Positions 53,691-62,967 are shown, numbered from the stretch's first letter. The stretch: DNA of 64,000 bases from Flavobacterium psychrotrophum (GCF_003403075.1 NZ_CP031557.1:3844001-3908000); one strand, 5' to 3'. Notes: generated from the letters alone by a model not told the origin. A program made the numbers and translations.

Positions 53691-53730
53691 GATTAGATTG
53701 CCGCGTTCCGTTCCTCCACTCGCAATGACA
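53691..53730. repeat. REP-like dispersed palindromic repeat
   Basis: On the minus strand it reads gtcattgcgagtgg...ggcaatct, resembling the widespread cattgcgaggaacgaagcaatct type of interspersed repeat. It lies in the gap between the AddB-like gene and dksA-like gene. Nearby, tgagaagg/cctttctca (about 53661-53687) forms another imperfect hairpin. Confidence 0.6.
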
Positions 53731-53794
53731 GAACCTACCATTCCTGCAAGTATAGCTACCTAATTTCCTTTTGAGAGTTTGCAGTTCAAAAAAA

Positions 53795-53819
53795 TACCCC
53801 CGCCGGTGTGGCAGGGGTA
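53795..53819 (-). terminator. Terminator of the dksA-like gene
   Basis: tacccc-gcc pairs with ggc-ggggta (one mismatch) around a 5-nt loop, and on the minus strand it is followed by seven T. It lies 8 bp after the stop codon. Confidence 0.85.
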
Positions 53820-53826
53820 GAGGATA

Positions 53827-54210
53827 TTATCGTTGCATATTCTTAGCTTCGATGCTCATAGTAGCATGCGGAACCAGTTTTAAGCGGTCTTTATTGATAA
53901 GCTTACCGGTTACTTTGCAAATGCCATACGTTTTGTTCTCAATACGTATAAGTGCATTTTTAAGGTCGCGGATAAACTTTTCCTGGCGTATAGCCAGTTG
54001 AGAGTTAGCCTCCTTGCTCATTGTCTCGCTGCCTTCTTCAAACGCCTTAAAGGTAGGCGACGTATCGTCTGTACCGTTATTAAGGTCGTTCATATACGCA
54101 GAACGTATCAGGTCAAGATCGGCTTTGGCTTTCTCTATTTTCTTTGAAATTAATTCCTTAAACTCGGCAAGATCCGCATCCGAGTATCTAATTTGCTGCT
54201 CATCTACCAT
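53827..54210 (-). CDS. TraR/DksA-family protein with degenerate zinc finger
   Basis: 127 residues from ATG 54210; an in-frame TTG two codons upstream is less likely. The N-terminal coiled-coil (DLAEFKELISKKIEKAKADLDLIRSAYMND) and the C-terminal globular part match DksA. In DksA the finger has four cysteines; here YGICKVTGKLINKDRLKLVPHAT retains one Cys, with Thr, Pro and His in the other positions, so it probably folds without zinc. In other bacteria the family binds the RNA polymerase secondary channel and works with ppGpp. The acidic coiled-coil tip appears as DDTSPT. It follows ileS by 7 bp on the same strand, so the two are co-transcribed. Confidence 0.87.
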   Translation of the reverse strand: MVDEQQIRYSDADLAEFKELISKKIEKAKADLDLIRSAYMNDLNNGTDDTSPTFKAFEEGSETMSKEANSQLAIRQEKFIRDLKNALIRIENKTYGICKVTGKLINKDRLKLVPHATMSIEAKNMQR

Positions 54211-54217
54211 TTCCAAT

Positions 54218-57200
54218 CTATTTTGAAATTAATATTAGGGTTGTTATGTCATCAAACTCAATTTCCGTACCATTTTCTACTACAGCACTAAAAACCAGTT
54301 CATCAGTTAATGTTTCACTCTTTATATACGCTTCATTTGCCTTAACGGATTGCTGAAGTGCGTTATTATCCTGCAATGTAACCTTTATCCTGTCAGTTAC
54401 CTCAAAACCACTGTCTTTACGGATGTTTTGTATCCTGTTTACAAGCTCGCGGGCTATACCCTCGTTCTTTAATTCTTCAGTAAGCGTTATATCCAGCGCT
54501 ACGGTTAAACCGTCTGCATTGGCTACCAGCCAGCCCGGTATATCCTGGCTCGAAATCTCCACATCTTCAGGGGTTAAAGTAATACTTTTTCCTGAAACCG
54601 CAATTTCAAGGCTTCCTGCCGCTTCAAGCGCTGCAATCTGCTCCTGACCAAAACCTTTTATCTCATTGGCTATCAGCCCCATATCTTTACCAAATCGTGG
54701 GCCAAGTGCCTTAAAATTAGGCTTTATCTGCTTTACTAAAACGCCACTTGCATCGTCTAAAAGCTGTATCTCTTTAACGTTCACCTCTGCTTTTATAAGC
54801 TCGGCAACCGCCTCAATTTCAGCCTTCTGTTTTGCGTCAAGCACCGGAATCATCACCCTTTGCAGCGGCTGGCGTACTTTAATAGCCTCTTTCTTACGGA
54901 GGGATAGCACCAGCGATGAAATGGTCTGCGCCTTCTGCATCCTGCTTTCTAACGATTTATCAACATACTTATCAGCATACACCGGGAAGTCGGCCAAATG
55001 TACACTCTCAGCTGCATCTTTCTGTGAAGCCTGTGTTAAATCTTTGTACAGCCTGTCCATAAAGAATGGCGCTATAGGCGCACTTAGCTTAGCTACAGTA
55101 ACTAAGCAGGTATATAAAGTTTGATAAGCTGCAATTTTATCCTGCGCATATTCGCCTTTCCAGAAACGGCGACGGCACAGGCGCACATACCAGTTGCTCA
55201 GGTTTTCCTGTACAAAGTCTGATATTGCACGTGCTGCACGTGTAGGCTCATATTCAGTATAGAATGTATCTACGTCTTTTATTAGCGTGTTAAGCTCAGA
55301 TAATATCCAGCGGTCAATTTCCGGTCTTTCCTCTAACGGAACCTCAGGCTCAGCAAAGCTAAAGTTATCGATATTAGCATATAAAGAGAAGAATGAGTAG
55401 GTATTATAAAGTGTACCAAAGAACTTACGGCGCACCTCAGCCACACCTTCAATATCAAACTTAAGGTTATCCCAAGGGTTGGCATTGCTTATCATGTACC
55501 AGCGCGTAGCATCCGGTCCATATTCAGCCAACGTCGTAAACGGATCTACTGCATTGCCCAGGCGTTTAGACATCTTTTGTCCGTTCTTGTCTAACACAAG
55601 TCCATTAGAAACAACATTCTTATACGCCACCTGGTCAAACACCAGCGTACCTATAGCATGGAGCGTGTAGAACCAGCCACGTGTCTGGTCTACCCCTTCG
55701 GCAATAAAATCGGCAGGGAAAGACTCGTGGTTATCTATAAGCTCTTTATTTTCAAACGGATAATGCCACTGCGCATACGGCATGGCACCACTATCAAACC
55801 AAACATCTATCAGGTCGGTTTCACGCTTCATCGGCTTGCCTGATGGCGAAACTAACGTTATCGCATCTACCACATTTTTATGCAGGTCGATAAGATCATA
55901 ATTCGCATCACTCATATTGCCCGGTTCAAATCCTTTAAACGGATTATCTGTTGCAACACCGGCAGCGATTGCCTTTTCTATCTCGTTATACAGTTCTTCG
56001 GCAGAACCTATAAGTATCTCTTCGGTCTTATCCTCAGTCCTCCATATTGGCAACGGGATACCCCAGTAGCGCGAACGGCTAAGGTTCCAGTCGTTAGCAT
56101 TCTTAAGCCAGTTGCCAAAACGTCCTTCTCCGGTAGCTTTAGGCTTCCAGTTAATGGTATCGTTAAGCTCGAACATACGGTCTTTAACATCGGTCACTTT
56201 TATAAACCAGCTGTCAAGCGGGTAGTACAATAGCGGCTCATCCGTCCTCCATGAGTGCGGGTAGCTGTGTACATATTTCTCAACCTTAAAGGCTTTGTTG
56301 TTCTCTTTAAGATAGATTGATATTTCTACATCGGCACTGCGTTGCGGCGCCTGGTCTTTATCGTAATATTCGTTTTTTACATATTTACCGGCAAGCTCCA
56401 GTGCATCTCCGTTAGGATTTGACAGACTGCCCAGATGCGAAGTAAATTTACCCTGAAGGTCTACCAGCGGCACTGGGTTACCATGCTCATCTAACACAAG
56501 CATAGGCGGTACCTCAGGCTTAGCCTCTTTAGCTACCTTGGCATCATCAGCACCAAAAGTAGGCGCGGTATGTACAATACCGGTACCATCTTCGGTAGTA
56601 ACAAAATCGCCCGAGATTACCCTAAAGGCATCCTGCGGATTTTGGTACGGTAATACATACGGCAACAGTTGCTCGTAGCGTATACCTACCAGGTCTTTAC
56701 CTTTGGCTTCGGCTAATACTGTATATGGAATCTTTTTATCAGCTTCTGTATAGCTTGCAAAATCAGTTTCTTCAGCACTTTCAAAATACTTACCACCAAA
56801 CTGCTTGCCAACAAGGTTTTTTGCCAATACAACATTGATCGGTTCAAACGTATATTGATTAAAGGTTTTCACCAATACATAATCAATGTTTGGACCAACA
56901 GTAAGTGCAGTGTTACTTGGCAGTGTCCACGGTGTAGTGGTCCATGCCATGATGTCGATAGCTCCAAAGCCTTTCAGCACTTCAGGCAGTGTATCGGCCA
57001 CGGTCTTAAACTGTGCTACGATAGTAGTATCGGTAACATCTCGGTAGGCACCCGGCTGGTTTACCTCGTGCGAGCTAAGCCCTGTTCCTGCCTTTGGCGA
57101 ATACGGTTGTATGGTGTAACCTTTGTATAGTAACCCCTTATCATAGATCTGCTTAAGCAGCCACCATACGGTTTCCATATACTTGGGTTTGTAGGTAACA

Positions 57201-57649
57201 TATGGGTCTTCCATATCTACCCAGTAGCCCATTTTTTCAGTAAGGTCGTTCCACACATCGGTATAACGCATTACGGTACGCTTACAGGCTTCGTTATATT
57301 CTTCTACGGTAATGGTTTTACCTATATCTTCTTTAGTAATGCCCAGTTCTTTCTCTGTACCCAGCTCTACCGGAAGGCCGTGGGTATCCCATCCTGCCTT
57401 GCGCTTTACCTGGTGTCCCTTCTGGGTTTGGTAACGGCAAAAAATATCTTTAATGGCGCGGGCCATCACGTGGTGAATGCCCGGCAGGCCATTTGCACTT
57501 GGCGGGCCCTCAAAAAACACATACTGCGGCTTGCCCTCGCGCGTGGTTACACTCTTCTCAAATATATTCTCTTTCTTCCAGAAATCAAGCACCTCACTTG
57601 CCACTGTAGGCAGGTCAAGACCCTTATATTCAGTAAACTTCTTACTCAT
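54218..57649 (-). CDS. ileS: Isoleucyl-tRNA synthetase
   Basis: 1143 residues from ATG 57649 (MSKKFTEYKGLDLP). An upstream extension to 57787 lacks family similarity and is rejected. The HIGH-type motif is GLPGIHHVMARA (residues 54-65) and the KMSKS-type is GQKMSKRLGN. The editing domain lies between (TTPWTLPSNTALTVGP and GTGIVHTAPTFGADD). The C-terminal anticodon-binding and extra tail are long, as in this bacterial/eukaryotic-type form. It charges tRNA-Ile. No T-box leader is visible, as expected for this phylum. Confidence 0.97.
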   Translation of the reverse strand: MSKKFTEYKGLDLPTVASEVLDFWKKENIFEKSVTTREGKPQYVFFEGPPSANGLPGIHHVMARAIKDIFCRYQTQKGHQVKRKAGWDTHGLPVELGTEKELGITKEDIGKTITVEEYNEACKRTVMRYTDVWNDLTEKMGYWVDMEDPYVTYKPKYMETVWWLLKQIYDKGLLYKGYTIQPYSPKAGTGLSSHEVNQPGAYRDVTDTTIVAQFKTVADTLPEVLKGFGAIDIMAWTTTPWTLPSNTALTVGPNIDYVLVKTFNQYTFEPINVVLAKNLVGKQFGGKYFESAEETDFASYTEADKKIPYTVLAEAKGKDLVGIRYEQLLPYVLPYQNPQDAFRVISGDFVTTEDGTGIVHTAPTFGADDAKVAKEAKPEVPPMLVLDEHGNPVPLVDLQGKFTSHLGSLSNPNGDALELAGKYVKNEYYDKDQAPQRSADVEISIYLKENNKAFKVEKYVHSYPHSWRTDEPLLYYPLDSWFIKVTDVKDRMFELNDTINWKPKATGEGRFGNWLKNANDWNLSRSRYWGIPLPIWRTEDKTEEILIGSAEELYNEIEKAIAAGVATDNPFKGFEPGNMSDANYDLIDLHKNVVDAITLVSPSGKPMKRETDLIDVWFDSGAMPYAQWHYPFENKELIDNHESFPADFIAEGVDQTRGWFYTLHAIGTLVFDQVAYKNVVSNGLVLDKNGQKMSKRLGNAVDPFTTLAEYGPDATRWYMISNANPWDNLKFDIEGVAEVRRKFFGTLYNTYSFFSLYANIDNFSFAEPEVPLEERPEIDRWILSELNTLIKDVDTFYTEYEPTRAARAISDFVQENLSNWYVRLCRRRFWKGEYAQDKIAAYQTLYTCLVTVAKLSAPIAPFFMDRLYKDLTQASQKDAAESVHLADFPVYADKYVDKSLESRMQKAQTISSLVLSLRKKEAIKVRQPLQRVMIPVLDAKQKAEIEAVAELIKAEVNVKEIQLLDDASGVLVKQIKPNFKALGPRFGKDMGLIANEIKGFGQEQIAALEAAGSLEIAVSGKSITLTPEDVEISSQDIPGWLVANADGLTVALDITLTEELKNEGIARELVNRIQNIRKDSGFEVTDRIKVTLQDNNALQQSVKANEAYIKSETLTDELVFSAVVENGTEIEFDDITTLILISK

Positions 57650-57765
57650 TATAGATACGTTCAAAAAATCAATTTGCGAATGTAATGATTTTTTTTTATG
57701 AGATGCGGAAATTATGGAATAATGTAAAAGATGTGTCACAGATTTAATTTGACAACATAAAATAC

Positions 57766-57773
57766 TATATTTG
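57766..57773 (+). promoter_or_regulatory. Candidate -7 box for the response regulator operon
   Basis: TATATTTG is an exact TAnnTTTG match. It implies a leader of about 195 nt before the ATG at 57975, with a small ORF inside it. Confidence 0.5.
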
Positions 57774-57793
57774 GATTTCAAAACCAATATAAC

Positions 57794-57934
57794 ATGAAAT
57801 ATTCTTTAACCAGGGCTTTCTGCCTGCCTGGCATTGCTGTGCTTTGCCCGCAATACTGCCTGTGCACTCTATTGCCCGGATATTACAAGACATTTCCTGT
57901 CCTTAACATGGTATATACGTATTGCATTCCTTAA
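57794..57934 (+). CDS. Possible Cys-rich leader peptide, 46 residues
   Basis: ATG 57794 to TAA 57934, located about 14 nt after the expected transcription start and 41 nt before the response-regulator ATG. It starts MKYSLTRAFCLPGIAVLC, resembles a secretion signal, and has six cysteines within residues 10-44. It may be a regulatory leader, a decayed secreted gene or chance. The downstream frame also extends through this region without a stop, so the evidence is weak. Confidence 0.3.
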   Translation: MKYSLTRAFCLPGIAVLCPQYCLCTLLPGYYKTFPVLNMVYTYCIP

Positions 57935-57974
57935 GCACATCCTTACTAAAAAATATACATCACAACTATCAGCC

Positions 57975-58454
57975 ATGAAGAAATTATTCTTTGTTATCAG
58001 CAACAAACTGGACAGTAACCTGTATGCCGAAGAGGAACAACAACAGCCTGTTGTGTACCTCATTGACGACGACGACGACGACCGCGACATTTTTTCTATT
58101 GCCCTTAACCGTGCACAGGTTGATGCTGTTTGCCTTACCGCAAAAAACGGCAGCGAAGCATTGACCGATCTTAATGACACCATAAAAACACCAAACTTTA
58201 TTTTCATAGACCTTAATATGCCACACATGAGTGGTAAAGAGTGTTTACAGGAAATAAAAAAACGCCCTATGCTGCGCGACATCCCGGCGGTTATATACAC
58301 AACATCATCGCGGGAGCAGGAAGCAGAAGAGCTAATGAAAATGGGCGCTGCGCACTACCTGGTAAAACCAGACAGCCTGGGAAAGCTTACACGGGTTCTT
58401 AAAGAACTCATTACCGGCAACGATATGCCTTATTTTATTAACATGACTGCTTAA
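57975..58454 (+). CDS. Response regulator (receiver domain only)
   Basis: 159 residues from ATG 57975; a longer reading upstream is rejected because the first 47 residues are not receiver-like. The receiver fold is clear: acidic pocket VVYLIDDDDDDRDIF (residues 26-40), phosphoacceptor Asp79 in FIFIDLNMPHMSG, Thr in VIYTTSS and Lys131 in AHYLVKPDS. There is no output domain, so it is a stand-alone, CheY/Spo0F-like relay protein. The histidine kinase gene follows 28 bp later, and the pair probably works together. The 24 residues before the receiver are an unusual polar extension. Confidence 0.9.
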   Translation: MKKLFFVISNKLDSNLYAEEEQQQPVVYLIDDDDDDRDIFSIALNRAQVDAVCLTAKNGSEALTDLNDTIKTPNFIFIDLNMPHMSGKECLQEIKKRPMLRDIPAVIYTTSSREQEAEELMKMGAAHYLVKPDSLGKLTRVLKELITGNDMPYFINMTA

Positions 58455-58482
58455 AACCGCAGTAAAACATTAAAACCACCCC

Positions 58483-59619
58483 ATGGAAGACCAAAAAGAA
58501 AGTACACAAAACAGCAGGCAAAACCAGGAAACTTACCAGCGAATGATAGCCGAAGTGCAGGACTACGCCATTTTATTACTGGATACCGAAGGAAATGTAC
58601 AAAACTGGAACCTGGGTGCGCAACAGATAAAAGGCTATTCTGAACAGGAAATAGTGGGCCGCAATTTCAGGATATTTTACCTTGATGCAGACCGCGAAGC
58701 ACTACTACCGGAAAAACTTATTAGTGAAGCCTTTGCCGTAGGGCGGGCTACCCATGAGGGATGGCGCGTGCGAAAAGACGGTTCTACCTTTTGGGGGCTC
58801 GTGGTTATAACAGCTGTACACGATGCAGAGGGAAATACTATAGGTTTTACAAAAGTAACCCGCGACCTTACAGAACGTAAACTGGCCGAAGACCAGATAC
58901 GCAATTATGCAAAGGATATTGAATTCAGGAACAAGCAGCTCGAAGAGTTTGCCTATATAGCATCGCACGATTTACAGGAGCCCCTGCGAAAAATACAGAT
59001 CTTTGCCGAAATGCTGCACAGTAATCTAGATGATAAGGACTCTGCAACGCGCTATGCCGAAAAAATAACAGCATCTGCACAGCGCATGTCTAACCTTATT
59101 AAAAGCGTACTAAAGTATAGCCAGCTTTCGCGTACAGACGATCTTTATGAAAGGGTAGACCTTAATACTGTACTCGGAAATGTAAAGGAGGATTATGACC
59201 TGCTTATAAAAGAAAAGAATGTAACACTTACTGCTGTGGGCATGCCCGTTATTAATGCAATACCGGTACAAATGCACCAGCTACTGGGCAACCTGCTTAG
59301 TAACGCTATAAAATTTGCATCGCACGAGCCAGACATAAAAATTACGTCAAGGCCGGTATTAAGATCTGAGCTTGATGACATTACCATTAGCGACAAAAGC
59401 AGGGCGTATATACAAATTGTAGTAGCAGATAACGGCATTGGGTTTGAGCAACACTATGCAGAGCAAGTTTTTAAAATATTTAAGCGCCTTACCGATAATG
59501 CCGGTACCGGAATAGGACTGGCGCTTTGCAAAAAAATAGTAGAAAACCACCACGGCCACATTAGTGTAGCCAGCGAATTAGGTAAAGGTACCGTATTTAC
59601 TATTTTGTTGCCGGAGTAG
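58483..59619 (+). CDS. PAS-domain sensor histidine kinase
   Basis: 378 residues, cytoplasmic with no membrane helix. A PAS domain spans about residues 15-130 (ILLLDTEGNVQNWNLGAQQIKGYSEQEIVGRNF, FTKVTRDLTERKLAEDQI). A short coiled region precedes the H-box FAYIASHDLQEPLRKIQ, with phospho-His162. The catalytic domain has LLGNLLSNAIKFAS, VVADNGIGFEQHY and GTGIGLALCKKIVENHHGHI. It autophosphorylates and probably signals to the receiver protein encoded upstream. The PAS ligand (heme, flavin or small molecule) cannot be told. Confidence 0.93.
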   Translation: MEDQKESTQNSRQNQETYQRMIAEVQDYAILLLDTEGNVQNWNLGAQQIKGYSEQEIVGRNFRIFYLDADREALLPEKLISEAFAVGRATHEGWRVRKDGSTFWGLVVITAVHDAEGNTIGFTKVTRDLTERKLAEDQIRNYAKDIEFRNKQLEEFAYIASHDLQEPLRKIQIFAEMLHSNLDDKDSATRYAEKITASAQRMSNLIKSVLKYSQLSRTDDLYERVDLNTVLGNVKEDYDLLIKEKNVTLTAVGMPVINAIPVQMHQLLGNLLSNAIKFASHEPDIKITSRPVLRSELDDITISDKSRAYIQIVVADNGIGFEQHYAEQVFKIFKRLTDNAGTGIGLALCKKIVENHHGHISVASELGKGTVFTILLPE

Positions 59620-59671
59620 TTTATACAACATTTTACACGCCCGCTACCTTATTATTGTAAATCAGCTTAAT

Positions 59672-60541
59672 ATGAAAGCTCTTATCATATTCCTAATACC
59701 TTTTCTTTGCTTTTCCCAAAGCAAAGAAGCACTTATAGACAGCGTGCTTACAGCGAATTCAAATTCATCGATATTCCCAAGTCCGCAACAAATTAAATTC
59801 CAGGAACTAAAGAACGCCTTGAATCATGACGAATTTACATCGCTTGCAAACCACGAAAACGGAACAATCAGGATGTACACCTGCCATGATCTTATTAAAT
59901 CAGGCAAAGGCAATCCTTTTTTGATGTTTAAAAATGAACTGGCAAGGGAAGAAGAAATTGACATAAGTGCAGGCTGTACTTCTATATCTAAATATACTTC
60001 TGCTATCGTCTATGATGACTTTTGGACCAGCATACAAGAGAATGCCGGCGACAGCATTATATATTACCCAAATGACAAGCCTATAAAGCGCATGAGCAGG
60101 AGAGCAGGAAGGAATGTAGTGATGAACCGTATGGACAGCCTTGCTATTTTTACTGATAAACACGTATCGTTCAGGATATGGGGTCTGCTTATTGAAAACA
60201 ATAAAATCAGTAAAAAATTCCTCCCCCGTATAGAATATCTTGCCTTTAATAAGAACAATGCCATTGCAATGGAATATCTCTTAGATCATTATCCGCGACG
60301 CTATAAAAAAAAGGCTGAGGCTTATTTTAAAGATGTGTTCCAAACATTTAGCTTTAAATCTGAAGATGAAATGTATTATTATCATGGGTTTACCGAAATA
60401 TTACTAAAAACGGGTAAGCCTGAAATGACTGAGTTGGCCATAGCTAAATTAAAAAGTGATGACCTGGGCGAATACAAATCATGGTTTAACGAATTGCTCG
60501 CAGGACACAACCTGCCTGCTTTGCCTGAAGAACAACAATAG
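59672..60541 (+). CDS. Secreted protein of unknown function
   Basis: 289 residues with an N-terminal signal (MKALIIFLIPFLCFSQS, cleavage near Ser17/Gln16). The mature part is mixed alpha-helical with many charged residues and repeats of short helices (MEYLLDHYPRRYKKKAEAYFKDVFQ, LAIAKLKSDDLGEYKSWFNELLAGHN), which could be HEAT-like or a superhelical surface. A cysteine pair (TCHDL, AGCTS) may form a disulfide. No family is recognised. The following gene starts 55 bp later in the same direction. Confidence 0.68.
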   Translation: MKALIIFLIPFLCFSQSKEALIDSVLTANSNSSIFPSPQQIKFQELKNALNHDEFTSLANHENGTIRMYTCHDLIKSGKGNPFLMFKNELAREEEIDISAGCTSISKYTSAIVYDDFWTSIQENAGDSIIYYPNDKPIKRMSRRAGRNVVMNRMDSLAIFTDKHVSFRIWGLLIENNKISKKFLPRIEYLAFNKNNAIAMEYLLDHYPRRYKKKAEAYFKDVFQTFSFKSEDEMYYYHGFTEILLKTGKPEMTELAIAKLKSDDLGEYKSWFNELLAGHNLPALPEEQQ

Positions 60542-60596
60542 TCTTTTAAAATTCTTTGCTTGTGCCGCAAAACCTCACAAATAAAACTAAAACACA

Positions 60597-61523
60597 ATGT
60601 CTAAAATCACCTTTTTCATACTCGCCTTTTTTACACTAAGTTTTGCCAGTGCTCAGGATTACAAAACCATTACCTATTTTGTAAACGATAGTGCCCAGCT
60701 ACAACTCGACCTCTTTTTGCCAAAGACGGCAAAAAAAAGTAAACTAAAAGAAAAAACACCATTACTCATCCATGTGCATGGTGGGGGCTTTGCAGTGGGT
60801 ACGCGCGAATGGGGACATACCGTATGCCGCGAGGCTGCAAAAAATGGCATTGCAGCAGCCTCTATAAGCTATACGCTATACATGAAAGGCAAAAAGTTTA
60901 GCTGCGATGGCATTTTGACCGAGAAAGTTAAGGCATTCCAAATCGCCGCGAACCAGCTATGGCAGGCAACACTATTTTTCATCAAAAACAGTGAGACCTA
61001 TAATATAGATACCAGCAAAATATTCATCTCGGGAAGCAGTGCCGGTGCCGAAACCGTACTGCACGCCGCCTTTTGGGATCGCTCTTTAATGAACCTTTAC
61101 CCTACAAGGCTACCGGACAGTTTTCGTTATGCCGGGCTTATATCAGGTTCGGGTGCCATTATGGACCTGAACCTTATCACAAAAAAGAACGTGCTTCCTA
61201 TAATGCTGTTTCACGGCAGTTGCGACCCTACCGTTCCTTACGCCACTGCGGCACACCACCTGTGCCCTACTAACAGCAGCGGCTGGATAATGCTGTTTGG
61301 GTCATATTCCATTTACAACCATATTTTGGGGCTTAACGGCAATACACACCTGTACACCTACTGCAATGGCGGACACGAATATAGCGACGAGCTCTTTGGC
61401 AAACAACCCACCGAAACCATTACCTTTATAAAACAGGTATTGGCAGGACAAAAAATGCAGTCGCACACCATTATTAGCACCGGAAAGATTTGTACTAAAG
61501 GAGAATATAATTTTTGTGAATAG
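60597..61523 (+). CDS. Secreted alpha/beta hydrolase, esterase/lipase-like
   Basis: 308 residues with signal peptide (MSKITFFILAFFTLSFASAQ). The oxyanion motif HVHGGGFAVG and the nucleophile elbow ISGSSAGAET (Ser in GSSAG) are those of the HSL/BD-FAE-type carboxylesterase family. LFHGSCDPTVPY carries the acid Asp and CNGGHEY the catalytic His, so the triad appears complete. It hydrolyses esters in the periplasm or outside the cell; the substrate is unknown. The next gene starts 4 bp after the stop. Confidence 0.88.
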   Translation: MSKITFFILAFFTLSFASAQDYKTITYFVNDSAQLQLDLFLPKTAKKSKLKEKTPLLIHVHGGGFAVGTREWGHTVCREAAKNGIAAASISYTLYMKGKKFSCDGILTEKVKAFQIAANQLWQATLFFIKNSETYNIDTSKIFISGSSAGAETVLHAAFWDRSLMNLYPTRLPDSFRYAGLISGSGAIMDLNLITKKNVLPIMLFHGSCDPTVPYATAAHHLCPTNSSGWIMLFGSYSIYNHILGLNGNTHLYTYCNGGHEYSDELFGKQPTETITFIKQVLAGQKMQSHTIISTGKICTKGEYNFCE

Positions 61524-61526
61524 CCC

Positions 61527-62207
61527 ATGAAAACAACTATCTATTGCGCTGTATTAGCTTTTGTTTTTCTTTCCTGCGAGAAAAGGAAAGATGGTCCGGT
61601 ATTATCTGTTGAAGAAACAGCCCTAAATGAAAAGGTGCATTTTAACCCGGCAGTGCTGCTAAAACTCAGGGAGTATACAGATGCACAGGTTAAACAATTT
61701 ATTACCGTTACGCATGAATATGACGCAGAGCGCCACCAGGACATGACGGCTACTAACTACAATCATGCTCTTGTTGTTGGCTTACCACCAAATGAAGCTA
61801 CAGCTATTTCAGGAAAAATGGACGCATGGCTAAGGCAAAAAGGTTATATTTTATTTAAAAGCTATGACGGTTTTGGGCATGGCAGCGACAGCCTGACCAT
61901 ACTAAAAACAAAAGACCAGTTCGATATTTTGAGAGCCGTAGGTACTGAGGCTGTTAATTATAACCATACAACTAATGCTATTATTGGCACACTTTACAGA
62001 TGGCATACCAAGTATCCTTTTACTATTAAAGGCGCAGGACCGGACTGGATTGAAGCTCAATTCATTAAACAACCCGCAGACATGACGGCTTTTGCAAAAG
62101 AGCTATACGCTTTTTGCCCCGATATAGTAGACCAGGGAAGCGGATCTGTGGATGAAATGGCAAAAGAAATGAAAGACAATAATATTTTGTATCTGTGGTG
62201 GGATTAA
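61527..62207 (+). CDS. Lipoprotein with DUF4253-like domain
   Basis: 226 residues. A lipoprotein signal ends at LSCEKRKD (lipobox FLSC, Cys17). The C-terminal half contains AGPDWIEAQFI, FCPDIVDQGSGSVDEMAKEM and the terminal LYLWWD, the closing pattern of the DUF4253 family, of unknown function. The middle has SYDGFGHGSDSLTILKTKDQFDIL. It is anchored in the outer or inner membrane by lipid. It follows the esterase gene by 4 bp, indicating an operon of envelope genes. Confidence 0.75.
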   Translation: MKTTIYCAVLAFVFLSCEKRKDGPVLSVEETALNEKVHFNPAVLLKLREYTDAQVKQFITVTHEYDAERHQDMTATNYNHALVVGLPPNEATAISGKMDAWLRQKGYILFKSYDGFGHGSDSLTILKTKDQFDILRAVGTEAVNYNHTTNAIIGTLYRWHTKYPFTIKGAGPDWIEAQFIKQPADMTAFAKELYAFCPDIVDQGSGSVDEMAKEMKDNNILYLWWD

Positions 62208-62234
62208 AACTTGCCGCATAACCTAATCAATCAA

Positions 62235-62426
62235 ATGATATTTAAGCTTATTGTATTCATATTGCTCATCGTCAATTGTATTGGCCTCTATTTTTACCTT
62301 GATGGGATATATCTAAATCCAGGCATGAAAACAATGAGCACCAATGACCTTATCTATTTTGTAGCGATTGATATGGCATTTATACTTTTTTACCTTATTA
62401 GAAAAAATACTCAAAAGGGACATTAA
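62235..62426 (+). CDS. Small two-helix membrane protein, unknown
   Basis: 63 residues from ATG 62235 (the in-frame TTG at 62211 lies within the region just after the preceding stop). Two hydrophobic helices: IFKLIVFILLIVNCIGLYFYL (about 2-22) and DLIYFVAIDMAFILFYLI (about 39-56), with a short polar loop. It is the last gene of the 60.6-62.4 kb run, 27 bp after the preceding stop. No family recognised. Confidence 0.6.
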   Translation: MIFKLIVFILLIVNCIGLYFYLDGIYLNPGMKTMSTNDLIYFVAIDMAFILFYLIRKNTQKGH

Positions 62427-62556
62427 AGAATCTGTAAGTAAAAATCCCAATGTTAAGTTTTTACGCACAATGCAATCCTTAACATTGAAATCCGTATTTT
62501 TAATTTTAGTCACGTTAATTTTGCGTTACCAAAATGTAAAATAAAAAAGCAACCCC

Positions 62557-62967
62557 ATGAACAGAGAAGATTTAAGGCTTGTAGCGTTTACTGTTATTGA
62601 AAAGAGTAAACCTAAAAAAGGAAAGAAAACGGTTAAGAAAGAAAAGAAAAAAATAGGCCTGTTCCACCTGTGGGGCACCAATGTTAACGGAAAAGGCAAC
62701 GAGAAGTTTTATGGCCTTATTGAAGATGCCGAAACCGGCAACCTGCTTGAAGTTAGCTTTAAAGACATTCGTTTTTTAAACGAAGATGAAGTAGAAGAAC
62801 TTGCAGAAGCTGCACTTGAAGCAGAAGAAGAGCTTTTTATTGAACTGGAAGAAACTACAGAAGTTGCGGCTGAAGCAGTACTTACCGAAGAGACAGCAGC
62901 TGAAGTTGCGGCTGAAGCGGCTACAGCAGAAAAGCCAAAACGTGCACCGCGCGCTAAAAAAGCATAA
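62557..62967 (+). CDS. Charged protein of unknown function
   Basis: 136 residues, in three parts: a lysine-rich stretch (KPKKGKKTVKKEKKK, residues 18-32), a compact core (IGLFHLWGTNVNGKGNEKFYGLIEDAETGNLLEVSFKDIRF) and a long Glu/Ala-rich tail (EAALEAEEELFIELEETTEVAAEAVLT) ending in a basic RAPRAKKA. It is cytoplasmic and seems a lineage-restricted family. The alternating charge blocks suggest interaction with nucleic acid or protein partners, which is inference. Single gene with a good terminator. Confidence 0.75.
   Translation: MNREDLRLVAFTVIEKSKPKKGKKTVKKEKKKIGLFHLWGTNVNGKGNEKFYGLIEDAETGNLLEVSFKDIRFLNEDEVEELAEAALEAEEELFIELEETTEVAAEAVLTEETAAEVAAEAATAEKPKRAPRAKKA

Noticed and set aside
57650..57787. 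N-terminal extension of IleS
   Set aside because: The extra 46 residues precede the typical MSKKFTEYKGLDLP start and are not family-like.
57834..57974. N-terminal extension of the response regulator
   Set aside because: The sequence is Cys/Leu-rich and unlike a receiver start; the ATG at 57975 begins a sensible protein.
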